NCBI GenBank assembly: GCA_010027845.1
Contig: RGUL01000001.1
Span: 62,001-126,000 of the forward strand
Length of the DNA stretch: 64,000 bases
Origin: Gammaproteobacteria bacterium
Lineage (GTDB): Bacteria; Pseudomonadota; Gammaproteobacteria; Steroidobacterales; Steroidobacteraceae
Reading direction: 5' to 3'
Under the pieces are notes generated by a model, which saw only the letters and a program-made list of their open reading frames with translations, did no database searches and was not told where the DNA came from. Positions 27,888 to 37,478 of this stretch are shown here, one piece after another (within the stretch, counting starts at the first letter, position 1; every line of letters begins with the position of its first letter). The translations under genes were made by a program, and so were the position numbers.

Positions 27888-29361
27888 CACTAGGGTCGGG
27901 AACGATTTCGTCCAAAATTTTGGCTGACGAGACGACGCCCGGTAAACCGGCGCCGGGATGCGTTCCGGCGCCGACGAGATAGAGACGGTCCAGCTCTTCG
28001 CTTTTGTTGTGCGGCCTGAACCAAGCGCTTTGAAATAGTTTCGGTTCGAGTGCGAACGCCGCGCCGTTCACCGACGACAAACGATCACGGAAGTCGATCG
28101 GCGTCAGCATTTTCGACACCGTCAACGCGGCGCCGAGCCCAGGCAACACCGTTTCTTCGAGCCGTCGCTGCACCGCCGCGCGGTACGGTTCCGCGTGCTC
28201 ACGCCAATCGGTGCCGCTCAACAAATTAGGTACCGGCGCGAGCACGTAGAACGCATCGTGCCCCGGCGGCGCGAGCGATGCATCACTCGCAGTCGGGCGA
28301 TGCAAATAAAGACTGAAATCGTCGGCCAAATGCTTACGGATGAAGATGTCGTCGAGCAACGCTTTATAGCGTGGCCCGAGCACCATCATGTGGTGATAAA
28401 CGTCGTCGTAGCGGCGCGAGGTACCGAAATACCAGACGAATAAACTCATCGAGTAGCTAGCGCGCGCGAGCTTGGCGTCGGTCCAACGACGGCGCGGATG
28501 ATCGCGCAGTAGTTTTTGATAGGTCGTCGCAGCATCGGCGTTCGACACGACAACATCCGCTTCGAGCCGACTGCCGTCTTCGAGTTGTACGCCGACCGCA
28601 CGCCCGTTCTCGACCAATATTTTGTCGACGCCGGTATTACATCGAATCGTACCACCGTGCTGCTCAACGAGCCCCACGATGCCGCGCACCAGCGCGCCCA
28701 TTCCACCCTCGGCGTAGTGCACGCCGTAGGTGCGCTCCAAATGTGCGATCAAGCAGTAATACGCAGTCGTGGTGAACGGATTACCACCGATCAAGAGCGG
28801 ATGAAAACTGAACAGCAGACGTAGCTTTTCGCTTTTGAAAAACCGCGACACTTCGCTATAGACGGAGCGATGGCCGCCGAGTCGCAATAAGTCTGGCGCC
28901 GCAGCGAACAAGGTCGACAACTCGTGGAACGGCTGATCGGCAAGCTCGGCGAACGCCGTGGCGAAAATCGTTTTACTCGCCTCGAGGAACCGCTCGAAAC
29001 CCGGCACGTCGGCCGGCTCGATCGCGGCGATCTGCGCGCGCATTTGCGCCAGGTCGGCGGTGTATTTGAATATTTGACCATCGTCGAAGCGCACTTCGTA
29101 AAACGGGTCGAGTGCCTTAACGGTAACGTCGTCCGCCATCCGTCGCCCGCTCACCTGCCACAATTCCTCGAACAAATAGGGCGCGGTGATGATCGTTGGG
29201 CCGGCGTCGAAGGTATAGCCCGCCTCGCGATAGACGTACGCTCGACCGCCCGGCGCATCGAGCTTTTCGAGCACCGTGACGCGATAGCCGCGCGCACCCA
29301 AACGCACGGCTGCGGCGAGCCCACCGAAGCCGCTCCCGATCACGATGGCGTGCGGTTTCAT
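27868..29361 (-). CDS. crtI: Phytoene desaturase CrtI
   Basis: FAD-dependent desaturase converting phytoene to neurosporene or lycopene. The 497-residue chain begins MKPHAIVIGSGFGGLAAAVR, with GGRAYVYREAGYTFDAGPT, the YGVHYAEGGMGALVRGIV segment and C-terminal YLVGAGTHPGAGLPGVV. The ATG overlaps the DUF3422 stop (ATGA), so it is the last gene of the long minus-strand run from 35605. Its last 20 bases overlap crtD. Confidence 0.94.
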   Translation of the reverse strand: MKPHAIVIGSGFGGLAAAVRLGARGYRVTVLEKLDAPGGRAYVYREAGYTFDAGPTIITAPYLFEELWQVSGRRMADDVTVKALDPFYEVRFDDGQIFKYTADLAQMRAQIAAIEPADVPGFERFLEASKTIFATAFAELADQPFHELSTLFAAAPDLLRLGGHRSVYSEVSRFFKSEKLRLLFSFHPLLIGGNPFTTTAYYCLIAHLERTYGVHYAEGGMGALVRGIVGLVEQHGGTIRCNTGVDKILVENGRAVGVQLEDGSRLEADVVVSNADAATTYQKLLRDHPRRRWTDAKLARASYSMSLFVWYFGTSRRYDDVYHHMMVLGPRYKALLDDIFIRKHLADDFSLYLHRPTASDASLAPPGHDAFYVLAPVPNLLSGTDWREHAEPYRAAVQRRLEETVLPGLGAALTVSKMLTPIDFRDRLSSVNGAAFALEPKLFQSAWFRPHNKSEELDRLYLVGAGTHPGAGLPGVVSSAKILDEIVPDPSVIAARR

Positions 29362-30656
29362 TTTTTGTCTCCGTTGAGCTGTCGAGCGGCGACCTTGCGC
29401 GCCCGACGTAAACCGCGCCACACGAGATAAGCGATCGGCACGATCGCGAGCGCGGTGATTAGCGCGGGGTCGACCGGCAAGCCCCGCGCTTCCAATCCTT
29501 TACCGAGATAGTTGACGATGCCGAGCACGTAGTACGTGACGGCCGCGACCGACAAACCCTCGACGGTGCTTTGCAATCGCAGCTGTGCGGCTGCGCGCTG
29601 ATCCATCGATTCGAGCAATTGCTGGTTTTGGCGCTCGCGGGTGATTTCGATACGCGTCGACAACAATTGCGTCGCGCGCGATACGCGCTGCGACAACGAC
29701 TCCAAACGCGCCGCAACGGCCGCACAAGTGTTCATCGCCGGCCCGAGACGACGCTCCATGAATTCTTCTAGGGTCTGTAGACCCTCGAGTCGCTCTTCGC
29801 GCAACTGCGCGATGCGACGCTGCACGAGCTCGTGGTAGGCCGCTGCGGCACCGAATCGATAGTGATTATCCGCCTCGTGTCGCTCGATGTGCGCTTGCAA
29901 AGTCGTTAAGCGATCGAGCAACACGGGCTCGTCCGCTTCGGCGACGTTGACCAACACGTTGGCAACCTCCGACAACTCGCGCTCATCGCGCGCGATGCGC
30001 GGCGACAATTCGCGCGCCACCGGAAAGGCGAGCAGCGCTAGCATGCGATACGTGTCGACCTCGAACAGCGCCTGCACCGCACGACCGGTTTGCGGCGGCG
30101 TGAGTCCACGATCGAACAGCACGATTCGACTAAAGCCGTTGGCGTCGATGCGAAAGTCGGTCAACGCGACGGCCGCACCACCCGCGATCACCGACCCGAC
30201 GACCGGACGGCCGTCGAAATATGCCGCGGAAGCTGCATCGATTTGCGGTATCTGCGACGGCGCCGCGGGCACGACTTCGGCGTGTGCCGCATACAGCAAT
30301 TCACCGGGTAAGGCAGCAACCCAATCTGCTGGCACCTGTCCGAGCGCGGAATGCGTGAACGGCACGCCCGGCCCTTCACTCAAAAATACGTAGCGCGAGA
30401 ACTCGGTGTGTCGTTCCCATTTGACCCGGAACTCGCCGCAGTCGAACGACACGTGGCCACCCGATGCCGCCGGAAACGCGACGCCGTGACGCTCAGCGAG
30501 TGCGCGCAACGCTGCTAATTCGCGCTCGCGCGCGGCCGGTGGCGACAAGAGTGCGAGCATCGACACGCGCGCCGGCGAACGCAGCGGCAACGGTGGCCGA
30601 GCGTGCACTTCGTCTTGCAACTCATAACGCAACGGATGGGATATGGGCAGATTCAC
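29358..30656 (-). CDS. DUF3422 family membrane-anchored protein
   Basis: The 432-residue protein begins NLPISHPLRYELQDEVHARP, typical of DUF3422, whose function is unknown. A long soluble region contains a coiled coil (about 265-370, rich in Glu, Arg and Leu). Two hydrophobic segments near the C-terminus (VAAVTYYVLGIVNYLG and ITALAIVPIAYLVWRGL) anchor it in the membrane. The start is a GTG at 30656; an upstream ATG at 30725 would overlap bchO and lacks homology. Position between bchO and crtI suggests coexpression with pigment synthesis. Confidence 0.8.
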   Translation of the reverse strand: MNLPISHPLRYELQDEVHARPPLPLRSPARVSMLALLSPPAARERELAALRALAERHGVAFPAASGGHVSFDCGEFRVKWERHTEFSRYVFLSEGPGVPFTHSALGQVPADWVAALPGELLYAAHAEVVPAAPSQIPQIDAASAAYFDGRPVVGSVIAGGAAVALTDFRIDANGFSRIVLFDRGLTPPQTGRAVQALFEVDTYRMLALLAFPVARELSPRIARDERELSEVANVLVNVAEADEPVLLDRLTTLQAHIERHEADNHYRFGAAAAYHELVQRRIAQLREERLEGLQTLEEFMERRLGPAMNTCAAVAARLESLSQRVSRATQLLSTRIEITRERQNQQLLESMDQRAAAQLRLQSTVEGLSVAAVTYYVLGIVNYLGKGLEARGLPVDPALITALAIVPIAYLVWRGLRRARKVAARQLNGDKK

Positions 30657-30690
30657 GCGCGAACACCATACCGCCTCGGGGGCCACGGCA

Positions 30691-31581
30691 TCAAACGACC
30701 CCGTGGTGGCGTGCAAAATCTTCAATCAATGCTTTGATTCGACCGGGATGCTCTTCGTGCGCGAGGTGGCCGGCGTCCGCGATTTGTTCGATGCGCGCCG
30801 ACGGTACCAGCGCCCGAACTTTGACGGCCTCGCCGGGCAAAATCATGCGATCGCGTGCACCGATGACCAGCAACAGCGGTGCGACGAGGCGCGGTAAGTC
30901 GCGCTCGATCGGCCGTAAATCCCAGCGCCCCATCATCGCGAGCGCCGCACCGACTTGCGCGGGCGTACCGGAGAGACGGCGATACAGCGCGACGCCCTGC
31001 GCATCGAGATTCGAACCCGTGCCGCGCATCAACCGCTCGAAACCACCTGGCTCGTCCATACCCGCGGCAAAACGTCGCGCCACCCAATCGGCGCCGACGA
31101 TGCCGCGTACCAACGACGAAAACATCGGATGACGTAGACCCGCCAAAGGTAATAACGCGCCGTTTAGGCTCACGATCGCCGCCGGTTCGACGACCGCGTC
31201 CAACGCGAGGCGCAGTAACAAAGCGGCCCCGGCCGAGTGACCGACCACGATCCGCGGCGCGACGCCCAGCGTCAGCAGTAATTCTTTGAGGGCAGCCGCC
31301 ATACCGGGCAAGGACATCGCTTGCGGATCGTCGGGCCGCGCCGTGAAACCGTGCCCCGGTAGATCGGGCGCCAGAACATCGAAGTGCTCGGCGAGCGCCG
31401 GCAATAGATCGCGGAACGAATGCGTGGAGGCCCCGGTACCGTGTAACAGCAACATCGAGGGTCCGCGACCGAGGCGTTGCACGTGCCAGCGTAAACCGCC
31501 GGCGCGGGGAAAATCGCTGACCTCGCGATTCGGCCAATCGCGCCCTTCGACTTCCCACGACATTGCACGCAGCGCCGTCAT
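30691..31581 (-). CDS. bchO: BchO, alpha/beta-hydrolase-fold protein of bacteriochlorophyll synthesis
   Basis: Putative magnesium-chelatase accessory protein. The 296 residues have the family opening VEGRDWPNREVSDFPRAGG, LRWHVQRLGRGPSMLLLHG (oxyanion strand), the nucleophile elbow GHSAGA and the histidine loop DAGHLAHEEHPG. BchO is normally encoded after bchI and bchD; neither is here. Instead it follows a gamma carbonic anhydrase-like gene by nine bases. The precise reaction of BchO is not established. Confidence 0.88.
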   Translation of the reverse strand: MTALRAMSWEVEGRDWPNREVSDFPRAGGLRWHVQRLGRGPSMLLLHGTGASTHSFRDLLPALAEHFDVLAPDLPGHGFTARPDDPQAMSLPGMAAALKELLLTLGVAPRIVVGHSAGAALLLRLALDAVVEPAAIVSLNGALLPLAGLRHPMFSSLVRGIVGADWVARRFAAGMDEPGGFERLMRGTGSNLDAQGVALYRRLSGTPAQVGAALAMMGRWDLRPIERDLPRLVAPLLLVIGARDRMILPGEAVKVRALVPSARIEQIADAGHLAHEEHPGRIKALIEDFARHHGVV

Positions 31582-31590
31582 GCGTCGATG

Positions 31591-32121
31591 TTAGCGCCCG
31601 TGCTCGACGACCCTCAAACCTGCGCGATATTCCTCGAGGCGACGACGATAGACCTGCGCCGCGCCTGCGATCAATTGACGCTCCCGCTCACCGGCCTCGC
31701 GCACGATTTTACCCGGCGAGCCCATCACCACCGAACCGTCGGGAATGACTTTGTCCGGCGGCACCAATGCGCCGGCGGCGATCAAACATCCGCGACCGAT
31801 CACGGCCCGGTCGAGCACCATCGCACCATTCGCGATCAGCGTGTCGTCGCCGATCGTGCACGAGTGCAGCAACGCGCGATGACCGACCGTGACCCGCGCA
31901 CCGATTTGAGTCGGCGCACCGGCGTCGGTGTGGATCACGGTTCCGTCTTGAATGTTGGTGTCGAGACCGATGTCGATCCAGTCGCTGTCGCCCCGCAGCA
32001 CACAACCGAACCAAACGCTCGCACCCGCTGCGAGGCGCACGCTGCCAATCACGTCAGCCGACGGCGCCACCCAACATTCGGGGTGAAGTTCGGGCGCGCG
32101 AGAACCGATCGAATGCAACAT
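31591..32121 (-). CDS. Gamma carbonic anhydrase-like hexapeptide protein
   Basis: Left-handed beta-helix protein of 176 residues with hexapeptide repeats throughout. Metal-site residues appear in IHTDAG and VGHRALLHSC, the order of Cam/CaiE/PaaY-like proteins. Whether it is a carbonic anhydrase or a CoA-ester-related partner (as PaaY or CaiE) is open; location directly after an acyl-CoA dehydrogenase favours the latter. Confidence 0.82.
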   Translation of the reverse strand: MLHSIGSRAPELHPECWVAPSADVIGSVRLAAGASVWFGCVLRGDSDWIDIGLDTNIQDGTVIHTDAGAPTQIGARVTVGHRALLHSCTIGDDTLIANGAMVLDRAVIGRGCLIAAGALVPPDKVIPDGSVVMGSPGKIVREAGERERQLIAGAAQVYRRRLEEYRAGLRVVEHGR

Positions 32122-32133
32122 CGCGATCCCCGG

Positions 32134-33291
32134 TCAGTAGGAACGCGGCATGCCGAGCAAATGCTCGGCGACGTACGACAACACGAAGTTGGTCGAGATC
32201 GGTGCGACCTGATAGAGCCGCGTTTCGCGAAATTTTCGCTCGATGTCGTACTCGGCTGCGAAGCCGAAACCGCCGTGCGTTTGCAAACACGCGTTACCGG
32301 CTTCCCACGACGCCTTCGCAGCCAAATATTTGGCCATGTTCGCCTCGGCACCACAGGGCTTACCGTTGTCATACAACTCGCAGGCGCGATAGCGCATCAA
32401 GCTCGCCGCTTCGGTTTCGATGTGGCTCTCGGCGATCGGAAACTGGACGCCTTGATTTTGGCCGATCGGTCGATCGAACACGACACGCTCGCGCGCGTAA
32501 CGCGAGGCGCGCTCGACGAACCAACGTGCATCGCCGATACATTCGGCGGCGATCAGCACCCGCTCGGCGTTCAGACCGTCGAGGATGCAACGAAACCCCT
32601 GCCCCTCGATACCGATCAAATTTTCGGCCGGAATTTCCAACTCGTCGAAGAACAATTCGTTGGTCTCGTGATTGACCATGTTCGGAATCGCGCGCAGCGA
32701 TAAACCCTTGCCGATTGCAGTACGCAAATCGACCAGAAACACCGACAGCCCTTCGGATTTGCGCCGCACCTCGGCGAGCGGCGTGGTGCGCGCGAGCAGA
32801 ATCATCAAATCGGAATGCTGCACCCGCGAGATCCAAACTTTTTGACCATTGACGACGTACCGGTCACCCTTACGGACGGCGGTGGTCTTCAGTCGCGTGG
32901 TGTCGGTGCCGGTGGTCGGCTCGGTCACGGCCATCGATTGCAATCGCAACTCGCCCGCGGCGATCTTCGGCAAATATCGCTCGCGCTGGGCCTCGGTGCC
33001 GTGACGGACCAGCACGTTCATCACGTACACCTGGCCATGGCAGGCGCCGGAATTACCGCCGGAGCGATTAATCTCTTCCATCACCACCGACGCCTCGGCG
33101 AGCGACAACCCCGAGCCACCGTATTGCTGCGGAATTAGACCAGCGAGCCAGCCGGCTTTGGTCAAAGCGTCGACGAACTCGGCGGGATAGCCGCGTGCGG
33201 CGTCGATCTTGCGAAAGTATTCGTCGGGAAACTGCGCGCACAGCGCGCGTACACCGGAACGGATTTCTTCGAATTGGTCGTCGGTTGCCAT
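32134..33291 (-). CDS. Acyl-CoA dehydrogenase family protein
   Basis: FAD enzyme of 385 residues forming alpha,beta-enoyl-CoA. Signatures are seen: LQSMAVTEPTTGTDTTRLKT (FAD-binding), WISRVQHSD, NERVLIA-like LNAERVLIAAEC, and LQTHGGFGFAAEYDIERKFRE near the C-terminus. The usual catalytic glutamate of the GYG-E region is not obvious, so substrate class cannot be given. It lies seven bases after the lipoprotein gene and 12 before the carbonic-anhydrase-like gene. Confidence 0.9.
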   Translation of the reverse strand: MATDDQFEEIRSGVRALCAQFPDEYFRKIDAARGYPAEFVDALTKAGWLAGLIPQQYGGSGLSLAEASVVMEEINRSGGNSGACHGQVYVMNVLVRHGTEAQRERYLPKIAAGELRLQSMAVTEPTTGTDTTRLKTTAVRKGDRYVVNGQKVWISRVQHSDLMILLARTTPLAEVRRKSEGLSVFLVDLRTAIGKGLSLRAIPNMVNHETNELFFDELEIPAENLIGIEGQGFRCILDGLNAERVLIAAECIGDARWFVERASRYARERVVFDRPIGQNQGVQFPIAESHIETEAASLMRYRACELYDNGKPCGAEANMAKYLAAKASWEAGNACLQTHGGFGFAAEYDIERKFRETRLYQVAPISTNFVLSYVAEHLLGMPRSY

Positions 33292-33298
33292 CCGTACA

Positions 33299-33754
33299 TT
33301 ATGGCGGCTTCGGCGCAGCGGTGCGATCCGCAGCGTCGCGGGCGGCGCCCTCGCGAGCCGATTTCTCCTCGGCCTTCATGCGCTTGATGTCGACCTTGCG
33401 AATCTCGCGGATCGGGCAAATCTGGCGGCCCACAGCCACCTTGTCGAAGGTCGTGACCGTGCGCATCAGCGTGCTCAAACTGACCGTGGTCGCAAAATCG
33501 ATGTCCGGGCAGGTATCCCAAACGGTGAGCAGAAACGCTTCGTTGATACCGGTCCAGACGATCAGTTGATTGCGCGACACCGGCGTCCAGCCGTCGATGC
33601 GCCAAGCGAAGAATTCTTTGATGGGCTCGCCGGCATAGTCGACGTAGCTCTTGCGCGTCGCCGCTTCGCGCCGCGACAGGTCGCCGGCGCAACCGGCCGT
33701 CACGAGCGCAACCAGCAGCGGCAACACGAGGCGATGGCGGTTGAACGTACGCAT
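33299..33754 (-). CDS. DUF6491-like lipoprotein
   Basis: A 151-residue exported protein with signal peptide and lipobox VTAGC. The mature part contains RIDGWTPVSRNQLIVWTG and a short cysteine pair (TCPDID, RQICPIREIR), resembling DUF6491 lipoproteins of unknown function. The C-terminus is charged and probably disordered. GGAGG precedes the ATG. Confidence 0.68.
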   Translation of the reverse strand: MRTFNRHRLVLPLLVALVTAGCAGDLSRREAATRKSYVDYAGEPIKEFFAWRIDGWTPVSRNQLIVWTGINEAFLLTVWDTCPDIDFATTVSLSTLMRTVTTFDKVAVGRQICPIREIRKVDIKRMKAEEKSAREGAARDAADRTAAPKPP

Positions 33755-33808
33755 GAGGACCTCCGTCGGCCGTTTTGACCGCGTCTTCCGCGCGAGAGTT
33801 CCCGACGT

Positions 33809-34765
33809 TCAGCGACCCTCGCCGCGATATTCGACCAAGCCCGCAACGGACTTCGGAGCACCGGTGTGGATGCGGCCGAGTTTCGCACCGGACTGCAGGT
33901 CGATTTTCGCAACCTCGCCGGAAAAGAAACTCGAGATGAATGCGTATCGCGCGCCGTCACCGAGATCGATGGTCGCCCAACCGCCCCCTTCTAATGCGAT
34001 TTGCCGCACGCTTTGACCACCGGCATCGACGACGTGGATGCTGCTGCCACGCAGTACGTACAGGGTTCCATCGGGCGCGTACTCCATGCCGAAGAACATC
34101 GGCGGCGGACCTGGCGGATACGGCGGTGCGAAACTCTGCAAATCCGGCAACTGTCGATCGGCGACGAGGTCGTAACGCATCAAGCGCGGTCCGGTCTCCG
34201 AGCAGTAGACCAAAGTATTGCCGTCCGGCGACAGCGTCGACATCGTCACGCCCAAAAATCCGCCCATGCCGCCGTGGGTTTCAGTAGCATATTCGCGTAG
34301 CAATTTACCGTCGGCCGCAAACCGGAACACGTGCCCGTCACCGAAGCGCTGCGTGCCGGGCATGAACGGAATGTGGGTTTTCATCCGCGCCTGAATTTCC
34401 GGTTTGATCGATTCGCCCACCACGTGTTCGGCGAGCAGTAGCGAGCCGTCCGGGGCAAAGTTCACGTGCGACCACGAGCGCGCGCCGAACTCGGTGCGCC
34501 GCTCGACCCGACCGTCGGCGTGAATGTTGAGCACGACGAACGCGTGGCTGTCGAACGCCCAAAGAACGCCACGCGCATCGAATTTCAAACCACCGACGAG
34601 ATGCGTGGTCGCATCGAGATACAGCTCGCCTTTCGGCTGTAAATTCGCATCGAATTGGAGAATTCGTCCGCGGCCGGCGTGATCGTCCGCCGGGTTATCG
34701 AGTACGGTGGCCGCCACGAAAACGTCGCCGACGGCAAACGGACGCAAACCCTGTGCTGCACTCAT
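33809..34765 (-). CDS. SMP-30/NHL-like beta-propeller protein
   Basis: The 318-residue protein has repeated strand patterns such as LKFDARGVLWAFDSHAF, VNFAPDGSLLLAEH, STLSPDGNTLVYCSETG and MEYAPDGTLYVLRGS. This is typical of six-bladed SMP-30/gluconolactonase or NHL-type propellers. No signal peptide is present, so a cytoplasmic lactonase or binding role is possible. It starts three bases after the SDR stop. Confidence 0.7.
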   Translation of the reverse strand: MSAAQGLRPFAVGDVFVAATVLDNPADDHAGRGRILQFDANLQPKGELYLDATTHLVGGLKFDARGVLWAFDSHAFVVLNIHADGRVERRTEFGARSWSHVNFAPDGSLLLAEHVVGESIKPEIQARMKTHIPFMPGTQRFGDGHVFRFAADGKLLREYATETHGGMGGFLGVTMSTLSPDGNTLVYCSETGPRLMRYDLVADRQLPDLQSFAPPYPPGPPPMFFGMEYAPDGTLYVLRGSSIHVVDAGGQSVRQIALEGGGWATIDLGDGARYAFISSFFSGEVAKIDLQSGAKLGRIHTGAPKSVAGLVEYRGEGR

Positions 34766-34768
34766 GAC

Positions 34769-35605
34769 TCAATCCTCTATTTGATAGCGCGAGACAATAT
34801 CCCGCTGACGACCCAAAAGTTTGCCGACCACGCGACCGAGCATGCGACCGCCGGTGAGCCAAGTGATGTCCTCACCCTGCTTGCTGGCGGCCAGCACGCG
34901 TTCGACGATCCACGGCGTCGTGGTCTCGACGTGCTCGCCGATGAAGTTCAATTGCGCGAACGACTTGGCGCGCTGCGCTGCCGGCAACGCCCGCATCTCG
35001 CGCAGCATACCTTCGGTGACGTTGACGCCAGGACTGATCGTCCCGACCAACACTCGCTCGTCGCGCTTCTCGCGACGCTCTTTGACGAGCGCACCGGCCA
35101 GATATTTGACGGCACGCTTGGTGGTCGAATAGGCGGTCATGCCCGGTACGACGCGTCCGGTCGCGCCGCCACCACCGAGGGTTAAAAATAATTTGCCACC
35201 GCCTTGCGCCGTCATGCCAGCGATAGCGACATTGGCGGCATTGATCGAACCGATCACGTTGCCGCGCACCATCGTCTCGATCTCCGTCGGGGTGTTGTCG
35301 AGAAACTTTTGACCGGTGCGCGCATAGCCCGCGTTGTGCAACCAGATGTCGACGCGGCCGTGGCAGGACACGGCGTGATCCCACAAGGCCTGAGTCTGCT
35401 CCATCGAAGCCGCGTCGCAGACCCAGCCTGCGACGCTGCTGCCGTGTGCCGCAGCCTCAGGCGCGAGACGCGCCACCGCATCGGCGACGCGCCCGGCGTC
35501 ACGCCCGCTCAAAACCACCTTATGCCCACGACGCAAAAATTCCCGGGCGTAGCCGAACCCCAAACCCTGCGTACCACCCGTGACAACGACGCTTTGCGAC
35601 GACAT
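34769..35605 (-). CDS. Short-chain dehydrogenase, NOL/NYC1-like
   Basis: A 278-residue NAD(P)-dependent SDR: cofactor site VVVTGGTQGLGFGYA, DIWLHNAGYA, and catalytic YSTTK. Start at ATG 35605 matches the family; 48 further upstream residues are not conserved. The DIW-NAG spacing and C-terminal layout resemble the second SDR across the divergent promoter and, by motif, chlorophyll b reductase-type SDRs. It is the first gene of the run leading to bchO and crtI. Confidence 0.85.
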   Translation of the reverse strand: MSSQSVVVTGGTQGLGFGYAREFLRRGHKVVLSGRDAGRVADAVARLAPEAAAHGSSVAGWVCDAASMEQTQALWDHAVSCHGRVDIWLHNAGYARTGQKFLDNTPTEIETMVRGNVIGSINAANVAIAGMTAQGGGKLFLTLGGGGATGRVVPGMTAYSTTKRAVKYLAGALVKERREKRDERVLVGTISPGVNVTEGMLREMRALPAAQRAKSFAQLNFIGEHVETTTPWIVERVLAASKQGEDITWLTGGRMLGRVVGKLLGRQRDIVSRYQIED

Positions 35606-35787
35606 ACGAACCCCCCGTCTTGACGCCGTCTCGATCGACGGTCGGAGCATAAACATCGGGTCGACCGCCGGCCGTCGCTCGCAGCGGTTGACCACTGATC
35701 GGACATCGCCCGCCCACCGCGGCCGCGCGAGTCGCGCGCGTTGCATCATCGCTGCGGGGCCGATGAGCGCCCACGGGGGAATAGCGT

Positions 35788-36609
35788 ATGTCCGAACGCA
35801 ATGTCGTGATCACCGGCAGCACGCGCGGGATCGGCAAGGGAATCGCCGCAGAACTTTTGAAGCGCGGCGCGAACGTGATGATCAGCGGTCGCAGCACGGC
35901 AGCGGTCGAGGCCGCGCTCGCCGACTTGCGCCCGCACGCGACGCGTTCGAGCGTCGCAGGTCTCGCCTGTGACGTCACGAGCGGCGCCGGCTTGCAAGCG
36001 TTGTGGGATGCCGCAGCGCAGGCGTTCGGCAAAGTCGACATTTGGGTCAACAACGCGGGGATCTCGCATCCGCGACAACGTGCCGGTGAAATGCAATCCA
36101 AAGACGTGAGTGCCGTCCAAGAGACGAATCTGCTCGGCGCGATGCTGGCGACACAGATCGCACTACGCGGTATGCGTCAGCAAGCCGACGGCGGGACGAT
36201 CTGGAACATGGAGGGCTATGGCTCGAGCGGCATGATGACGCCCGGCATGAGCTTGTACGGCGCGAGCAAATTCGCGCTCACCTATTTCAACAAGGCGATG
36301 ATCGAAGAGACGCGGGGCAGTTCGGTCAAAATTTGTTATCTGAGCCCGGGCATCGTATTGACCGATCTTTTGAAACGCGACGTCGGTAGCAATACACCCG
36401 AGGATCTGCGGCGTACGTTGCGTGCGTACAATATTTTGGGTGATCGCGTCGAAACCGTCACGCCGTTCCTCGCCGACGGTTTACTCGCCGAACATCGCTC
36501 GGGAGATCGCGTCGCTTGGCTCACCGGCGGCAAGGCCGCGCGGCGGTTCTTCTTGTCGATCTTCAAAAAACGTCAGGTGATGTCGGAAGCCGACTTCGCC
36601 GCTGGCTGA
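35788..36609 (+). CDS. Short-chain dehydrogenase, NYC1/NOL-like
   Basis: A 273-residue SDR with VVITGSTRGIGKGIA, DIWVNNAGISHPRQ, GGTIWNMEGYGSSG, catalytic YGASK and CYLSPGIVLTDLL. The last three segments read strikingly like chlorophyll b reductase (NYC1/NOL), where the pattern is IFN-D-GSG, YG-TK and LSPGMV-TDLL. Bacterial homologues of unknown role are also common, so a pigment function is only a possibility. Its 3' end overlaps the next minus-strand gene by 37 bases. Confidence 0.85.
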   Translation: MSERNVVITGSTRGIGKGIAAELLKRGANVMISGRSTAAVEAALADLRPHATRSSVAGLACDVTSGAGLQALWDAAAQAFGKVDIWVNNAGISHPRQRAGEMQSKDVSAVQETNLLGAMLATQIALRGMRQQADGGTIWNMEGYGSSGMMTPGMSLYGASKFALTYFNKAMIEETRGSSVKICYLSPGIVLTDLLKRDVGSNTPEDLRRTLRAYNILGDRVETVTPFLADGLLAEHRSGDRVAWLTGGKAARRFFLSIFKKRQVMSEADFAAG

Positions 36610-37478
36610 GGACGCCGCGCAATCAACAGTACACCGCCAGCGAACAGCGCGAGGCAGGTGAGATTGAAAATCGGGTATTCGATCGGGTGCAACCAGTATT
36701 CACGGTAGGCACCGAAATGCGCCGGCATTTCCGCCGAACCCCACAGCACGATGCCGGCGCCGATGCCGTAGCGTAGCGCCGCGGCCGCACGGATCTGCTG
36801 GGTGCATTTCCAGATGAGATAAAGCGACCAGACGGTCCACGCAACATAAAGGCCCTGTACCGCCATCGCACCCGCACCCCGCGTGCCGAAATAGATGACG
36901 TACAGCCAAAATTGATAGCAAAACCACGTCACGAACAACACCTCCATCGCGGTGATGCGCGCGAAACTGCGCTGGTTATCGGGCGTCGGCATGCCCGGTG
37001 AGAAACGCAAGTTGCGGTGGAAAAACCGCATGAAATTGCACTTCGTCTGCAGGTTGAAAATGCCATAGAGCAACAGCATGGCGAACATGATGGTGACGGT
37101 CGCCTGCAACATGTTCGCCTGCGGAGCAGCGACGTAACCATCGGCGAGTTGCGGCTCGACCGGAAAACCCGGCACGCGATACAACACGGAGAAAAATTTG
37201 AAGGAATACTCGAACCAGCCGATCCAGATGAGCCAACCGCCGAGCATGCCCATCCACGTCGCCTGCAGCTCAGTGCGCTTCAAACCGTTCCAGACGATCA
37301 AAAATCCGACGATGCCGGTGACGATCGCGGCTCGATAAACGCTGTCACTCGGGCTGACGCCCTCACCGAACCCCAACTCGAGCAGTTTGTAGGCCGTGTG
37401 ACCGAGCGGCTGGGTGAGAAAGCCGACCGCGAGGCCGACGAGACCAATCAGCGGCTTGCGATATAAGCGCTCGATCAT
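36573..37478 (-). CDS. Polytopic membrane protein of unknown function
   Basis: The 301-residue protein has about eight hydrophobic segments and many aromatic residues (WIGWFEYSFKFFSVLYRVPG, CYQFWLYVIYFGTRG). I do not recognise a family. It overlaps the glutathione peroxidase stop (ATGA) and is the last member of the long minus-strand run. Confidence 0.6.
   Translation of the reverse strand: MIERLYRKPLIGLVGLAVGFLTQPLGHTAYKLLELGFGEGVSPSDSVYRAAIVTGIVGFLIVWNGLKRTELQATWMGMLGGWLIWIGWFEYSFKFFSVLYRVPGFPVEPQLADGYVAAPQANMLQATVTIMFAMLLLYGIFNLQTKCNFMRFFHRNLRFSPGMPTPDNQRSFARITAMEVLFVTWFCYQFWLYVIYFGTRGAGAMAVQGLYVAWTVWSLYLIWKCTQQIRAAAALRYGIGAGIVLWGSAEMPAHFGAYREYWLHPIEYPIFNLTCLALFAGGVLLIARRPQPAAKSASDIT

Noticed and set aside
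35724..35738. GC-only palindrome CGCGCGA-G-TCGCGCG between the two SDR genes as an operator
   Set aside because: Such GC repeats are expected by chance in this GC-rich DNA; no promoter fits it.
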